A DNA stretch of 64,000 nt from Nematostella vectensis (Eukaryota > Cnidaria > Anthozoa > Actiniaria > Edwardsiidae), in assembly GCF_932526225.1 (NCBI RefSeq), contig NC_064041.1:4275046-4339045 (forward strand). The letters run 5' to 3'. A model generated the notes under the pieces. That model was not told the DNA's origin. It was given only the letters and a program-made list of their open reading frames with translations, and ran no database searches. Shown in pieces: positions 21,594 through 35,500 of this stretch. The translations under genes were made by a program, and so were the position numbers. The first letter of the stretch is position 1; each line of letters begins with the position of its first letter.

Positions 21594-22425
21594 TAGCGAA
21601 CTCTATACAGGACTTAAAGCCTTATTTCCACTGAGTCGCCAAGGATATGCTCAATAGTACAGGAAAATGGCGCAGAATTGTTCATTTGTTTAGTACAAGC
21701 ATGAAATTTGGCAAGGTGATAGATCTCGGCATTACGAGTAAATTGTGATAGGACGCAACGCCCAATTTATTTGTTGTACGCTTTTTTATTATACAGTGTA
21801 ATTCATTATTGCTTAAACAATAAAAATTTAATAAAATGATACTGTCTAAATATCTTGCATTAAGAGATACGTGTATTCCATTATCCATACATGCGACACG
21901 CCCTTTCCTGGTACTTAAAAAGAGCACAGAGATACTGGATTAAAATTATAATCACCAAAAGATACGCTAAATACGTAAATGTGTATCTGAAACTATGCAA
22001 AACGTTCGACTGGCTGACACTTGGCAGCTTTTGCTAGGACGCCACGCCCAGAGACTCATTTTTTTTGGCATGTCAAGTATTTAAGCGGATATCCATATAG
22101 TAAGCTAAGAAATAGTTTTTTATATAGAATTTTCCTCTCAATTATTTTTCTTATTAAGTTTTTGTATAGTTTCACGTAAATCCACGTAGATCCTTTGATT
22201 TCATGGAAAGTTAAAAATCCAAGATGGCCGCCGTTCAAGATAAATTATATTGAACATTTTACATTGAAAACAGTAATAAACGGCAGTAGCTTTATTGTTC
22301 TGTTAAAAACCAAATTTTAGCTCAATTGTGGAAAAATTCTAGCTTACCGAGTTGCACAATTTGGCTTATATGTTTATACAATATAGGAAATGGCTGGGTT
22401 GCCATCAGACTCATAGACAACAGGA
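21594..22425. other. Intergenic DNA
   Basis: AT-rich with no gene recognised. An AAGATGGCCGCC sequence at 22221-22232 matches the YY1 initiator-type motif, but no transcript is evident. Confidence 0.45.
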
Positions 22426-22429
22426 ATGA

Positions 22430-22735
22430 CTGATTTCTATCGTTATCGCGGTGAGGGAATGCCATCAGACTCGCATGCAAGCAGTGGTGATCGGGTGCCA
22501 TCCCGACTTGCAGTAAAGGGTGACGAAATTCCATCGGACACGCGAGCGAAAAGTGGTGACGGAATGCCGTCGGACTCGCACGCAACAAGGGATGACGGGA
22601 TGCCATTGAACCCGCACGCGACAAGAGGTTAACGGATGTCATCGAACTCGCACGCGAAAAGGGGTGGCGTGATCCCATCGGACTCGCACACGATAGGGGA
22701 TGACCGGATGTCATCGAACTCGCGTGCTACAGCCG
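22430..22735. repeat. Degenerate 45 bp minisatellite, about 7 copies
   Basis: Units share GGAATGCCATCAGACTCGCA and a GTGGTGAC tail. 45 bp is 15 codons, so a 15-residue peptide repeat (MPSDSHA...) appears in one frame. The composition fits a tandem repeat rather than a gene, but I cannot exclude a small decayed one. Confidence 0.75.
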
Positions 22736-24020
22736 ACGACTGTTTAGAGTGACCCCGTCTCCAAGATTTTGAGTTAAAATTTGCACGGTATGCAAGGCTA
22801 CGAACAGAAAGAGTTATCCAGCCTATATAATTTCCATTTGGTTTTAAGCTCTTACCAACTTGGAGAGTTCGCGCTTTATTGAACCTCCAAATTTCCGCCA
22901 CATTTGCACATCGCTGTGCCGGGGAAGTTCCACTTGACGAACTTGCCCACGCATCTTTTCTCCGGTTAACACCCACACTTTAGGAGTAACAACTAACAAA
23001 CACTTGACAGCTCTGGGAGGGTCCAGACAGGATCCCACTGTCCACTGCCGGTTTATTGTCCCCAATCAGATGGTAAAAAGATTGTAGGACAGGCAGTGAG
23101 TGCCTGACCCAGTAATAACCAGCGATGTAAGCAGTGCGCAAAACGTGCTGAAGCAAAGCAGCAGATATTGGTGGAGAACCTCTATTCTGTTTCTGTTTGG
23201 GAAGATGCCTGCCCTTGCCGCATCCCCCGCCAGACAAGTGCTGGTGCGACCGTACATTATAACTACAAATAGCTCCAGGTGTGAGGGCATGGTTCACAGA
23301 CTCCTTATCAGGGATGCTGCCGAGTGAGAACAGCACTGGAGTGACATCTTCACGAACGCTCCAGGTGTCCTTTTTCTTTCCTCTGTTGTAGAACGAAGAT
23401 ACTTGATCACAACCAGTTAGTTAATCTGAGTCTTGCTCGCTGAGCAGCTTATAGCCGCAAGAAGTTGAAATAAGCTTTTTCCAGTTTTCGAGCATGATAA
23501 AACATCGTTCCATTAAAAAAACGTGAGTTTTTTTTGTAGAGAAACTTTTCTTAGAAACTTAACTTTTCTTAGCTTGGAACAGATGTTTGCACGTGGTATG
23601 TTATGTATTAAAGTAATAAGTATTTGGCCTACGTCATTACTATTCATTTGTTCTCAAAATAGACTGTAAGTTCACAGAATTGGGTGTGGCATCCTATGAA
23701 AAGCTATTTATTTGAAGTAAATGAATGTTTTGCATGAGTTCAGATATATCATTCCATTAATTAAATTGGACATTGTCCATTCAAAGGTTAATTATACGCA
23801 GCCCTATAATACTGTATGTATACGTTATAGGGCGTGGCGTCTTATTGCAAAATTACTTGTAATACCAACAATCGAGATCTACCATCTTGCCAAATTTTTT
23901 ACTTCTACTAAAAATTTGAACAATTCGGCGTATTTTCTGCACCATTTTCCTGTACTAAAAAAATTGCACTTGATTCGACGGATGCGCTTTGGAGCATTTA
24001 CCCATAATGCTTTTCAGTCA
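22736..24020. other. Intergenic DNA upstream of XPR1
   Basis: Short frames on both strands at 22840-23340 overlap each other and have no recognisable domain. I see no clear gene. Confidence 0.45.
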
Positions 24021-24028
24021 AAGACGGT

Positions 24029-24100
24029 CACGTGGCTGCGGAAATCCGCTGTGCTTCACAAACCGCGTATTCAAAAACAACACATTTCCAAGATGGCAGC
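24029..24100 (+). promoter_or_regulatory. XPR1 promoter motifs: E-box and YY1-like site
   Basis: CACGTG lies at 24029-24034, and CCAAGATGGCAGC, a YY1-type core-promoter motif, at about 24088-24100, some 75-145 bp upstream of the XPR1 ATG. Such YY1 sites usually sit at or just after the start of transcription of TATA-less housekeeping genes. Binding is inferred. Confidence 0.45.
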
Positions 24101-24173
24101 CGACAGTCGGCAAAATATGATTTGAGCCTTTACCCTTAGATTTACTGTAGAGTTTAACAAACCAACTCTAAAG

Positions 24174-24242
24174 ATGAAGTTTACGGAGCATTTAGGGACA
24201 CATTTGACTCCAGAATGGCGAAGCCAGTACATTCAATACGAG
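24174..24242 (+). CDS. XPR1: XPR1 exon 1 (SPX start)
   Basis: 23 codons beginning [19 protein letters not shown], the standard SPX N-terminus, so the start is secure. Phase 0 out, donor GTATGA. Confidence 0.95.
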
Positions 24243-27200
24243 GTATGATTAAACACATTTCCTCTAGCGAGTCGGCCTTCGAAGTTGCGCAGTTAGGTCA
24301 CATGAAAAAATCTTGCGTTTCTGGTCGCGATTCGTTTCTTGGGAACATGCGGATGGGCGGTTTTTATGATTTTATTATTTTATCAACATTACGCTTTCCG
24401 GTGGAAAAAAGAATTCATTCAATCATAGGCACTAGTACGACAATTTTTGTGCAGTGAATGTTTTTCATGAAAACAACTTCCGATGTATGGCGAAATTGGA
24501 TGTCTGTCTTTTGCCATTTCTTGTTATCGAAGGGCGCAATACCCAAAACTTATATGATTCTAGAAGTTTTACAGAAACATAATTGAAATAAGAAAAAAAT
24601 CAAAGTTGTACCGGCACAAATTCTGGACGCTGGAGGCGACCAGAAACAATTTTTTTATGTGGCCTTGCTTATGTTTATTGTATTTGACCAATCGATCAGC
24701 TGAAATTGCTTACAAGAAACGCGATTATTCAAATATCTTGATTTCTTTGACATTAATAAGAAAATTGATGCTTTGCACAAATGTCTTGACTGTAACACTT
24801 TTTACATGGGACGGCATCTCCAATCACCAACAAAATTAACCGGGACTAATATCAGACGATGATTTGACCAATTGATGCATGAGTGACGAAAAACTTGAAT
24901 TTGTGCTACATCTAGCTCTACATATTGAGTCATGTCAACTTTCTTGCCAAGCAGCATTCACTTTCCTGCTTATTTTATGTTTTTAAATTTTTTCTGTGTT
25001 CAACACCTTTTGTTAAAAACATACTATTGTCATTTTGTCAGGCATCGTAATGCTGCAATAGAGATAGCAAGCATGTTATATAGCTAGTGATGGTTAATCT
25101 AGCCCTTTTATAGTAGTTTAATCTTTTTATCGTTTTCCTCAAAGCTAAAATAATAAAACAGATCTTGACAAATTATTCTGAACCCTGTGTTTGTATTTTA
25201 TTGTATATCATTATAGGGGGCAGCAAGAAGCTTGTGTATGATGAATGCAAAATAATGATAATACATTGTATAGATAATACTTCATTTTATTTTTAGTTAA
25301 GTCCTTTTGTCAGGTTTTGAAAGGAGAGCCGTCTGCTTGTGAGAGGTTCTTTTAGCAGGGGGGTTGATGTTTACTTGACGAATTCACCATAATGACCACA
25401 CTGTAAAATCATGCCTTGTGTATAACTGCATGCAATGTAATTTCTTTCAGAAAATGAAGGAAGTCCTATACTCAGGATTTGAAAAAATGCCCCCTAAAGA
25501 AGGTATAATCTTTGTCTGCTTTCTCATGTTACGTATGTATACTGTATACTTGCTGTATACTAACAACCGAAAAGAAAAAATGCATTGATAGACAGGCATC
25601 AGTGCAATGGTGTTAGAATATGCATTCCAGCAATGTTATAGAAATGGCTATCCAAAATAAAAAAAAACTCAGGTTGCTAGGCAAATTAACAATTAAAACA
25701 AGAGAAATCAAACAAGGCTAAAAATATTGATTAATCTGTTTAAACACTCATTTTGTTTATAAGAACGTCTATTTTTCAGTTGAGGCTGGGCCGTTCTTAT
25801 TTTTGGGGCATTTTATAAGGCTGAATATTTTCATAACGATGTTCTTAAATTTTAGTGTATATAAGAATATAATACCCAATAAATTATTAGGAAGAGAATT
25901 ACACTAATGATCACTAGCAATAAAAATGTTGTTACTATGAGCACAATTTGATTCTGGATTTAAGAACGCATCAGGAGTTAAAAAGAAAAAAGCCTCTGCT
26001 ATCTGAGCACAGCATGTTCTTAGCATGTTCTTAAAATTTGGTGAAACCTCAGGCTGGACGTTCTTATAAAAAAAGGAGTGTAGTTTATTTCCAAGACCAA
26101 AAAACACATGGCCAATTGTCTTGAATTCAAGTGATTACCATAAAACCTAGTTTTAATTTCGAGTAATGATGCTTTGCAATGATATGCCAAAAGAAAGGGA
26201 TTTTTGACAATATGCAAAAAATTCCATCCTTAGATTCCCGTTGCAAATATTTTTGTTGAGTTGGGCAACAAAATGTGCAAGACCATAATGTTGTCTTTAG
26301 CGAAAATGATTAAACAATAATCAAAACTGATTTCCATCAGCACCTATCAACCTTCAAAAGAGTATCTTATTTTATCTTTATCATGGAGTATATAAGTATC
26401 CATATGCAATAAGCAATTTATTTCAAAGCTGCCATATGCAAATTCGAGTGCCCTCAACTCTACATGTGTGCAAAATTGCACATAAATTGGGCAAATGCTT
26501 GTGTTCAAAGCTTATTTTAGTATGTCAGTACTGCACCTCGAGGTTCTATGTTAGGGGCGGATCTATGAAGTGGGGTAGGGGAAGAATTGGTAAGGAACAT
26601 AAAAATACTCAATAAAGACCTGGAGCAAAGTGTGTGCATCCAAAACTACACAAAAAAAAAAAGATTGCAGAAAATAAAAATTATTGCACGTCTTGGAGAC
26701 AAAACAAGATCATGCATGAATGAAACCTCCACACCCCTCCCCCTATCACTTTTCTGCTGCCCACCCCCTGGCTCTTTAGTTTTGTATCCTTTCGCACCTA
26801 ATTACTACTTTCACATTAGTCAAATTCACTATTTGATCTCATTTTTGCTGAAAAAAAATTTCATTTTTTTTTATGCCCAACCCAAACTGAAACCTAAAGT
26901 GGTAAAACAATAAATAGCTTGCAGGTGTTTGCTTTAGTTTATGACTAGGGTATTGTAATGATTCAAATATGCACTCTCCTTTTAATAAGCAATCCCTCCC
27001 AAATAAGCGCCCCCCCCCCCCCTTCGACCTCAAATTTTGGAAATAGTGCCCCCAAGAATAAGTGCCCCATTCCTCCCCCTAAAAATATCCCAACAATGAC
27101 AAAAGCACCACTTGAATGGTGTGAATCTTTATTTTATTTAACTTACATTGACATTATCACATTACAACTATAATGTCATTGATTTATGAACAATTAAAAT

Positions 27201-30200
27201 TCCCTCTATGAATGTACTGTATTGAGTCTAAGAACCAGTTACTGTCTTTACATTTTATTGCAAATACAGTTTTGTTCTCATTTTATTCAGAAGCTTATAC
27301 TGTATTTTCTGCCCCCCAATAAGCATGTTCATTACTCGTGTTTAAGGCTTCTGTCAGACTGCCAATGCCAGATACTAAACATGATCTAATTTCTTTCCTA
27401 GACTCACCAGCCTCAGACATACAGAGGTATTTTAACAAATTCCAAGATGAGTGGTTTCAGATTTGTGACGAGGAGCTGCGTAAGATTAACACATTCTTTG
27501 CAGGTCAGAAACAAATGTCACATCAATCAAAGACTAGAAGACATCACCCACCATAGACTACAGGGTGTTATCCACCTTAGACTACAGGGTGTTATCCATG
27601 TTAGACTACAGGGTGTTATCCACCTTAGACTACGGGGTGTTATTAACCTTAGACTACAGGGCCCAGTTCCTTGAAAGTAGGTTAGCGCTTATCCACGGAT
27701 AAATATGATTAGTGTGGTGGTAAACATTCCATGAAAGAGTAAAATTCCAACACGTCACAACTGTAACAAATGAACGATTTTATTTAACAAATTATCTGCC
27801 ATTGAAACGGTGATGACGGTAATGACGGTTGCTGCGATAAATATCAGGAAAATAGCTAAAAACAAACAAGTTACAAGCAGGCAGAATGTTCTACAAAGTA
27901 CGGCAACATTATGTATACAGATAATTTTACGAATTCTAGCAAATAAATGGAACGAGATACTTACAAATGATGTGAACTCTTTCAGACCGGTGACTGCTAA
28001 AAGCGATGGTAATTTACATTGATTTATACTAAGAATGTGTAAACCCAAAATAAACAAATGGAAAATAAGCAAAGAAAAAAATAATGCTATTGTTATAAAA
28101 TGCTGCGGAATGTCGCAGTACTACTTATAGAGACATTTGATTGGATAACAACTTTATTTATCTCTGGGTTAGCGTTAACCTGCTTTCTAGGAACCCGGCC
28201 CAGGGTGTTATACACCATAGACTACTGGGTTTTATCCACCTTAGACAATAAGGTGTTAGCCACAATAGACTACAGGTTGTTATCCAGTATACACTACTGG
28301 GTGTTATCCACCATAGACTACGGGGTGTTATCCACCTTGGACTACCAAAGTGTTATCCACCTTAACCTGCAGGGTGTTATCCACCTTAGACTACAGGGTG
28401 TTAACCACCTTAGATAATGGGTGTTATCCACCATAGACTACGGGGTGTTATCCACCTTGGACTACCAAAGTGTTATCCACCTTAACCTGCAGGGTGTTAT
28501 CCACCTTAGACTACAGGGTGTTAACCACCTTAGATAATGGGTGTTATCCACCATAGACTACAGGGTGTTATCCACTATAGATTGGAGGGTTGTATAGATT
28601 TTAGGGTGTTATGCATCATAGACTACATGATGCTATCCACTATAGACTAAGTGTAACTAGCCCCTTGTGTGCAGAATGGCCCATCTCTTCCATAAGCATG
28701 CTCTGCAGTGTGCAGAATGGCCCAATTTGACTTCATGTGTTTAAGCATATTTTACCACCATGCAACGGCTAAAGGTCCACTTTCGGTTCTTCAAACACAG
28801 GTTAGAAGATATCGAAATACAAGATAGGAGATCAAGCCTTTTTGACGATAATTTCAGATCAATTGGAGGAAACAAACTAAGAAAATTCAGAGAATTCAAA
28901 TCAGAATATAAACTAGAGGATTATTTACTTATAGTTTCGAATATAGGATATCGTAGGTCACTAACAAAACTAAGAATAAGCGACCACATTCTACAAATTG
29001 AAAGAGGTTGCTACAATAAAAATTATATAACACCAGAATCAAGGTTTTGCCTGCGCTGTCACACTATGGAAAACGAAGAACATTTTCTTGTCAAATGCCC
29101 AATTTACAAAAAACGTAGAAATAGTCTTTCGCAACAACTAAATAGACATTTCCCAAACTTTACAGATTTTATAGCTCCAAAAACACCAAAGCATTATCTT
29201 ATCAATATTAGAGAATAATTGTCCTATGTACAACTTTGTTCACAGCACTCTAACAAATCTGTCTGATTATTGTGGATTTCACCCCCCCCCCCCCCCCCCC
29301 CCCCCGAGGAGAAATCCTGGGTACAGGCCTGTAAGTGAGATTTTATTCAGCAATGCATAGAATGATCCAGCCATGACTCTCAGGTACAGTATTTGCTGTT
29401 TATAAACATGTTTTGCTTATCTCTTCCCCAGAAAAAATTGCTGAGGCTGATCGTAAGTTCACTTCGTTGAAGAATGATCTGGCCCTGTTAGATAACCTTA
29501 GGGGAGACTCCGCCAGAACCGTAGTGAATGGAAGTAAGTTGACATTAGCCTCCAAGACTGCTAAGCTTGGCAACAAAACCAAGAAGACTATGAACGACAT
29601 GAAGCTGGCCTTTAGTGAGTTCTACCTCAGCCTGGTCTTGGTTCAAAATTATCAGGTATGACTTATTAGCTCGGCCAAATGAAAATGAGAATTCATGAAA
29701 TCATGTGTTAAAGTGTGGCCCAGCTTTGAATCCTGGCTGTTTTTTTTGTTTTTTTTTGTTCATACTTAGATCCAAATCTGTGTCACCAGTCTGTTTCCAG
29801 TCTTCTAGGATAGACACAGAGACGCAAAACAAGAGTTTCTTTTCTGAGCAAACCTACAGTGCAGCCTGGAAGAAACTTAAGATTTTGTGCGCGTTTTCTG
29901 CGCGAATTTTGCGCGTTTTTTGCGTGTAGTTTGAGTGTAATTAGATTCATACACTCAAACTACACGCACCTAGAGGGGACTACACGCACCAAACTTCACG
30001 CACCTGTTTGCCTCATCAACTTCTATGGAATCCCTTGAGAGTACAGTATTCGTGGCTATAACTCAATGTTTTGGCGTTTGGCGTTAGATGTGATAGAATA
30101 CCACTATTCAAAAGCCTGATACAACTTTAGCTCCTTTACTTTATATCGGCAATAAAAACTGATTTCTTTAAACTTCATGCCTAATTTGGCTTAATACAAG

Positions 30201-32428
30201 TAGTTTTACCAAGCGAAAGTAAAAAGTTTTGTATTAAATAAGAAGGAATAAAAGCGAAGGTTGTGTGTTGATCTGGTGCTTTCTTGCTCAAACAACGAAA
30301 AGAGTTACCGAAGCCGTGTCAAACTAATATATTTAGCCGCGCTCCGTACTAAAATCCCTACGATTCTTTAGTCTATATATTTTTCGGTTCATGTTAGTTT
30401 GTACTTCACAATGTGTTGTAGGAGTAAAGCAAATGTTGTGTGTTGAACTCCTTCCAGCTTGTCAAACAACCGAAGAGTACCGAAAGCCGTTTCAAATATC
30501 ACTGTTCTTAGCCGTTTTATGAAATTGCACAGAAATAACGACGAAAGCTCACGGATTTGCCGTCAGTAACCAGTAACGTAGCAGAGAGGTTCTTGATGCA
30601 CGAAAGGAATAAATGTAAAAATGTGCGCCTGTGAGGTTTTATTCGAAATAGAACCGAAGGCGTGTCAAACAATCACTGCACAGGACTGAATCGTCCTACT
30701 AAAATATCCTTTGCATTTTACATCTCGGAAAAGATTGGTTTCACTCAAATTTTTCTGAGCTACTGAGTCAAACAAAGTATGTTAGTTTAAATCGCGAGAA
30801 ATACTCATAATAAGATTACGGCAGTCAGACAGTGTGTTAGTTTTACCAACGACAACGAACGTGCGAATTCACACCTTTTCGTCCCTGTATACAAAGTCTC
30901 GCCGGCTAGTCAGACACTACATCTAGTTGTTTGTCACTTGCATGACATGATGTTGTGTTTAGGAAGTGTTTTAAATTTCGCTTGTTGTAAACGCTGGTGT
31001 AAAAATTGACGACGACAACGACATGTTAATGTCGGCGGCAACTAAACTATGAATGTTTTCTCTCGCTATTAAACTCGCGCATCAAACAGACCCCTCATAA
31101 ACGAATCCTCTATATCCAGCTTTAATTTGCTATAAAGAATGTCGCAATCGGTAAAGTAGTCGATTTAGTTTGGCCCGTAGGCAAGCCCGAGAAAGCGAGG
31201 TACCTTTGCAAAACAAAGACAGTATAATGTCGGCGGCAACTAAACTATGACTGTTTTCCCTTGCTTTTAAACTCGCGCATCAAACAGACCCCTCGAAAAA
31301 GAATCCTCTATGTCTAAGCTTTAATTTGCTATAAAGAACGTAACAATCGGCAAAGTAGTCGATTAGTTTGAGCCGTACGCAAGCCGAGAGAGCGAGGTGA
31401 CAATTGATCTTCGCTTGCCTTTGCGAAACAAAGACAGTGCAATGTCGGCGGAAACTAAACTATGACTGTTTTCCCTTGCTTTTAAACTCGCGCATCAAAC
31501 AGACCCCTCATAAACGAATCCTCTATATCCAGCTTTAATTTGCTATAAAGAATGTCGCAATCGGTAAAGTAGTCGATTTAGTTTGGCCCGTAGGCAAGCC
31601 AGAGAAAGCGAGGTACCTTTGCAAAACAAAGACAGTATAATGTCGGCGGCAACTAAACTATGACTGTTTTCCCTTGCTCTTAAACTCGCGCATCAAACAG
31701 ACCCCTCGAAAAAGAATCCTCTATGTCTAAGCTTTAATTTGCTATAAAGAACGTAACAATCGGCAAAGTAGTCGATTAGTTTGAGCCGTACGCAAGCCGA
31801 GAGAGCGAGGTGACAATTGATCTTCGCTTGCCTTTACGAAACAAAGACAGTGCAATGTCGGCGGAAACTAAACTATGACTGTTTTCCCTTGCTTTTAAAC
31901 TCGCGCATCAAACAGACCCCTCAAAAAAGAATCATATATATCTAAGCTTGAATTTGCTATAAAGAACGTCACAATCGGTAAAGCACGCGATTAGTTTTCT
32001 CGTAAGCAAGCCGAGAGAACGAACAACGTACCACGTTATTTTAATGCATACATGCCCGTACGCTTCAACTAAAACGTCCCCGTTTTATGTGGCTTTCGTA
32101 TGGAAGTATTTTCGGCATTATCGATAGTTCTCCCTGCATTAAAAATTCGAGCGAACAATAGCCAACATTCCTTCATAACAAAGGAAAACTACACGCACCG
32201 ATCGTGCAGTACACTCGGCGTTTTACACGCAAAATCCGCGCATGCACTACACTCAAACGTACCCAAAAAAAAAACACGCAAAAAACGCGCGCGACGCTGT
32301 TAAGTTTCTTCCAGGTTGTACTTGTAAACCTGAATCTGAAGGATGTAACCACCCTTGCAGTGACCACCCTTTTTGACCATGCTTGCTTACAATACACACA
32401 TGGGGGCATTTGATTTGGAGCCTTACTC

Positions 32429-32516
<88 letters not shown>

Positions 32517-35500
32517 AATAATAATAACAACAACAACAATAATAATAAATAATAATAATAATAAGCGTTTATTCACTCGATAAAAATACATATCTAGTGT
32601 TACAAAAAATTAAAAGATAAATAAAGAGTTTCTGCTGTGCCTACCAGAATAACTTCTTAAACTTATATACTGTACAAATACAAAATGAAATGTGATTTAC
32701 ATGTGCTAGAACTAATGTTATTCTTTTATTTGTAGCAATTGAATTTTACTGGATTTAGAAAAATTCTAAAGAAACATGATAAGGTAAAGTTTAGTTGAAT
32801 TTTGTAAAATGAATGCTATTTTCCCTATGGATACTGTATATAGACATTCTACACCATTAGGAGAGAACTTTAGATTTACTGGAGCTTGTCAATCAAAATC
32901 AGGCACACAATGAATATTGCTTTCTTTTGACAGATATTTGACACAATGAGTGGCGTCTCCTATAGGCAATCGAAAGTTGAGACCTCGCTGTTTTTCACAA
33001 ATAAGCACGTGGATGACCTTATTTTAGAAGTTGAGGTAAGATCAGGATTCCTGATTGAGGATTGTTGGGCGGGGGTGGTCATCAGCAAAAGCTATTTTAC
33101 CTAAGGGGAGAGCACTTTGGGTGTGGTCAACAGAAATTCTTACCCCTAAAAATAGCACAAAGGTGTGGTCGAAGCAATTTTTAACACCCCCAAAGGATAG
33201 CAGTTTTTTATACCCTTAAAGATAGGGTAATCACCCTTTGTCTATTTTTATGAGAGTCCCCCCCAAGGCCCTCCATGAAGCAGGCAAATGTCTCGATTGT
33301 CTTGTAAGGTAAACTCTTTAAGCAGACATGGACATTTTTTACAGTTCTTTGATGGTCACCAGAACTATAAAATTGGGATTTCTTAAACATAACAGTACTC
33401 AAAACTTACATTTTGGCGAACAATTTGATGAAGTCAAGGTAGACAATGAGCACTACACTACAATCCTAGAATTGAAATTTTTGTCAAGGCCAACAAGAAT
33501 TCTGCAATGCACAATGTATCATATCAGGATGTAAGTCAATGTTGCCGTTGCATTTGACAGTGTATCTTAAAGAACGCAACTTGTACATAGTGTTTAGACT
33601 GTTTAAATACCTAAATCATTGCTGAAACCCTTATACTGTTTTTCATGCAGAGTATATTTATCTCGGAACTGGAGCATGGTAATCGCTCCAAGGCAATGAA
33701 CAGACTAAGAGTACCACCGTTAGGAGCGGAAACAGTAAGTAAAGTAGATATTAACTTTTATTTTTGTCCTTGACTCTTGCTACAAGTACTGATGTTCCGT
33801 TTACGGGAAACATGTTTTACAGTTACGTGTGAATTAGATGACACGCCAAGTTAATTAAAACACCCACAATTATAAAGACAGTGTTCTTTTATTTAGTACA
33901 AGACACATAAGACCGAGTTTTGTTTTATTTTGGAATAATTTTTCAGACTGGAAACTGAGCTTTGTTTTTTTAATTGTATTATTTCAGACAGGAGACTGGG
34001 TGAATTTCCGTGTCGGATTTTATGCGGGGATATTTTTTATGATGATAATAATCAATATTATTGCAAGTGAGTAACAGTTCGTTATTTTACTATGCTTCAA
34101 GCCCATTTTGCTAATTTTATTTCATCTATTGAAGAAAAAACATTTGTTTCTTTTAAGTTTATATGCTTTCCAAAAAGGAAATCTTGTCACATTAGTATTG
34201 AAGTGGAAATACCGTTTGATGTATGAAACGAGTCAGAGTGATCCAGCTGTTGATTCAGGATCAGATTGTGGGCTCACAGAAATGTTCTTGAAATCCAAAT
34301 GTTTGGATTTCAAAAACATTTGGAAATCCATTTATCCAAACAATATGCGCAACTGATGACTAGCAGCAAAATCCCAAGAAATTTCCAGTAACAATGGCTC
34401 CAGTCTTCCATAGACCATTTAGGGCGCGTTTTTTTTCCAATCAGTCCGGAAATGGAATGGTTGGTAGTGAATGTTCAGAATGGCATTCGAGTCATTCTGC
34501 TACATGTAGCAGAATTGGTGGAATGGCCATCATTCCATTCCGGAATAGGAACGCGGGATAAACGGACTCGCGATTTTTCCATTGTAATTATTCCTATTCC
34601 GGAATAATGAGTAAAAACCGCGCCCTTATATGTAAGAATATTATGTTTGCTAATACAAGGAACATAAGAGCGCAGTTCTTGGTTTGTATTAACCGTATAG
34701 GTGTGGTCCTTGTCTTGTAAAGACCGAATTGGCGTGGTAATTATCATCTTTTCACCGTGTGGGCGTGGTCGTGATTTTGTGGTGACAATATGGGCGTGGT
34801 CCTTGTTTTGTTGCTGACAGTGTGGGCGTGGTCATTAAAGTGTGCTTACCGTATGGGCGTGGTCGTGGTTTTGTGGCGACCGTATGGGCGTGGTCCTTGT
34901 TTTGCCGTTGACCATATGGGCGTGGTCCTCGTAGTGTGCTTACCGCGTGGGCGTGGTCGTGGTTTCGTGGCGACCGTATGGGCGTGGTCCTTGTTTTGTC
35001 GTTGATCGTATGGTTGGGGTGCTTATCTAATACTGACTATACGTTCGTGCATGTTGTTTTAGTATTTTATACGGATCATTCGGGTGAGCTGGAGGTTGTT
35101 ATCCGGACCTATCGGGGCATCTTCCTCGTGGTGCTCGTCACATTCCTTCTTGCGATCAATACCTGGGGCTGGAGGAAGGCGGGCGTAAACCATGTGCTGA
35201 TATTCGAGCTAGATCCCAGGAATCATCTGAGCTACCAGCAACTACTCGAGGTCAGTAATACAGTGGCGCCTGTTGGCAACCCACAGGACCGCGTCAAGTG
35301 GCCGCTAAATGGAGGTTGACCATTTAATGGAGGTATCTAGTTACAAAAATTAAAGGGAAAGCAATGCTGTCTTACTTTGCATAACTACTGTATGCACCTA
35401 TTTAAAAACTTTCAGTGCAAACAGCAAATGTAAAATGTGGTTAGGGAGTGAAATTATCGGGTTGAATTTATCAACTCAGGACACCAAATGTTAGAGCTCC

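Noticed and set aside
32253-32591. Poly-Ile/Val frame on the minus strand
   Set aside because: Translation of the AAT/AAC microsatellite.
34790-35319. Frames over the GGGCGTGG array before XPR1 exon 9
   Set aside because: The first part is minisatellite; only 35063-35250 is supported as XPR1 coding sequence.
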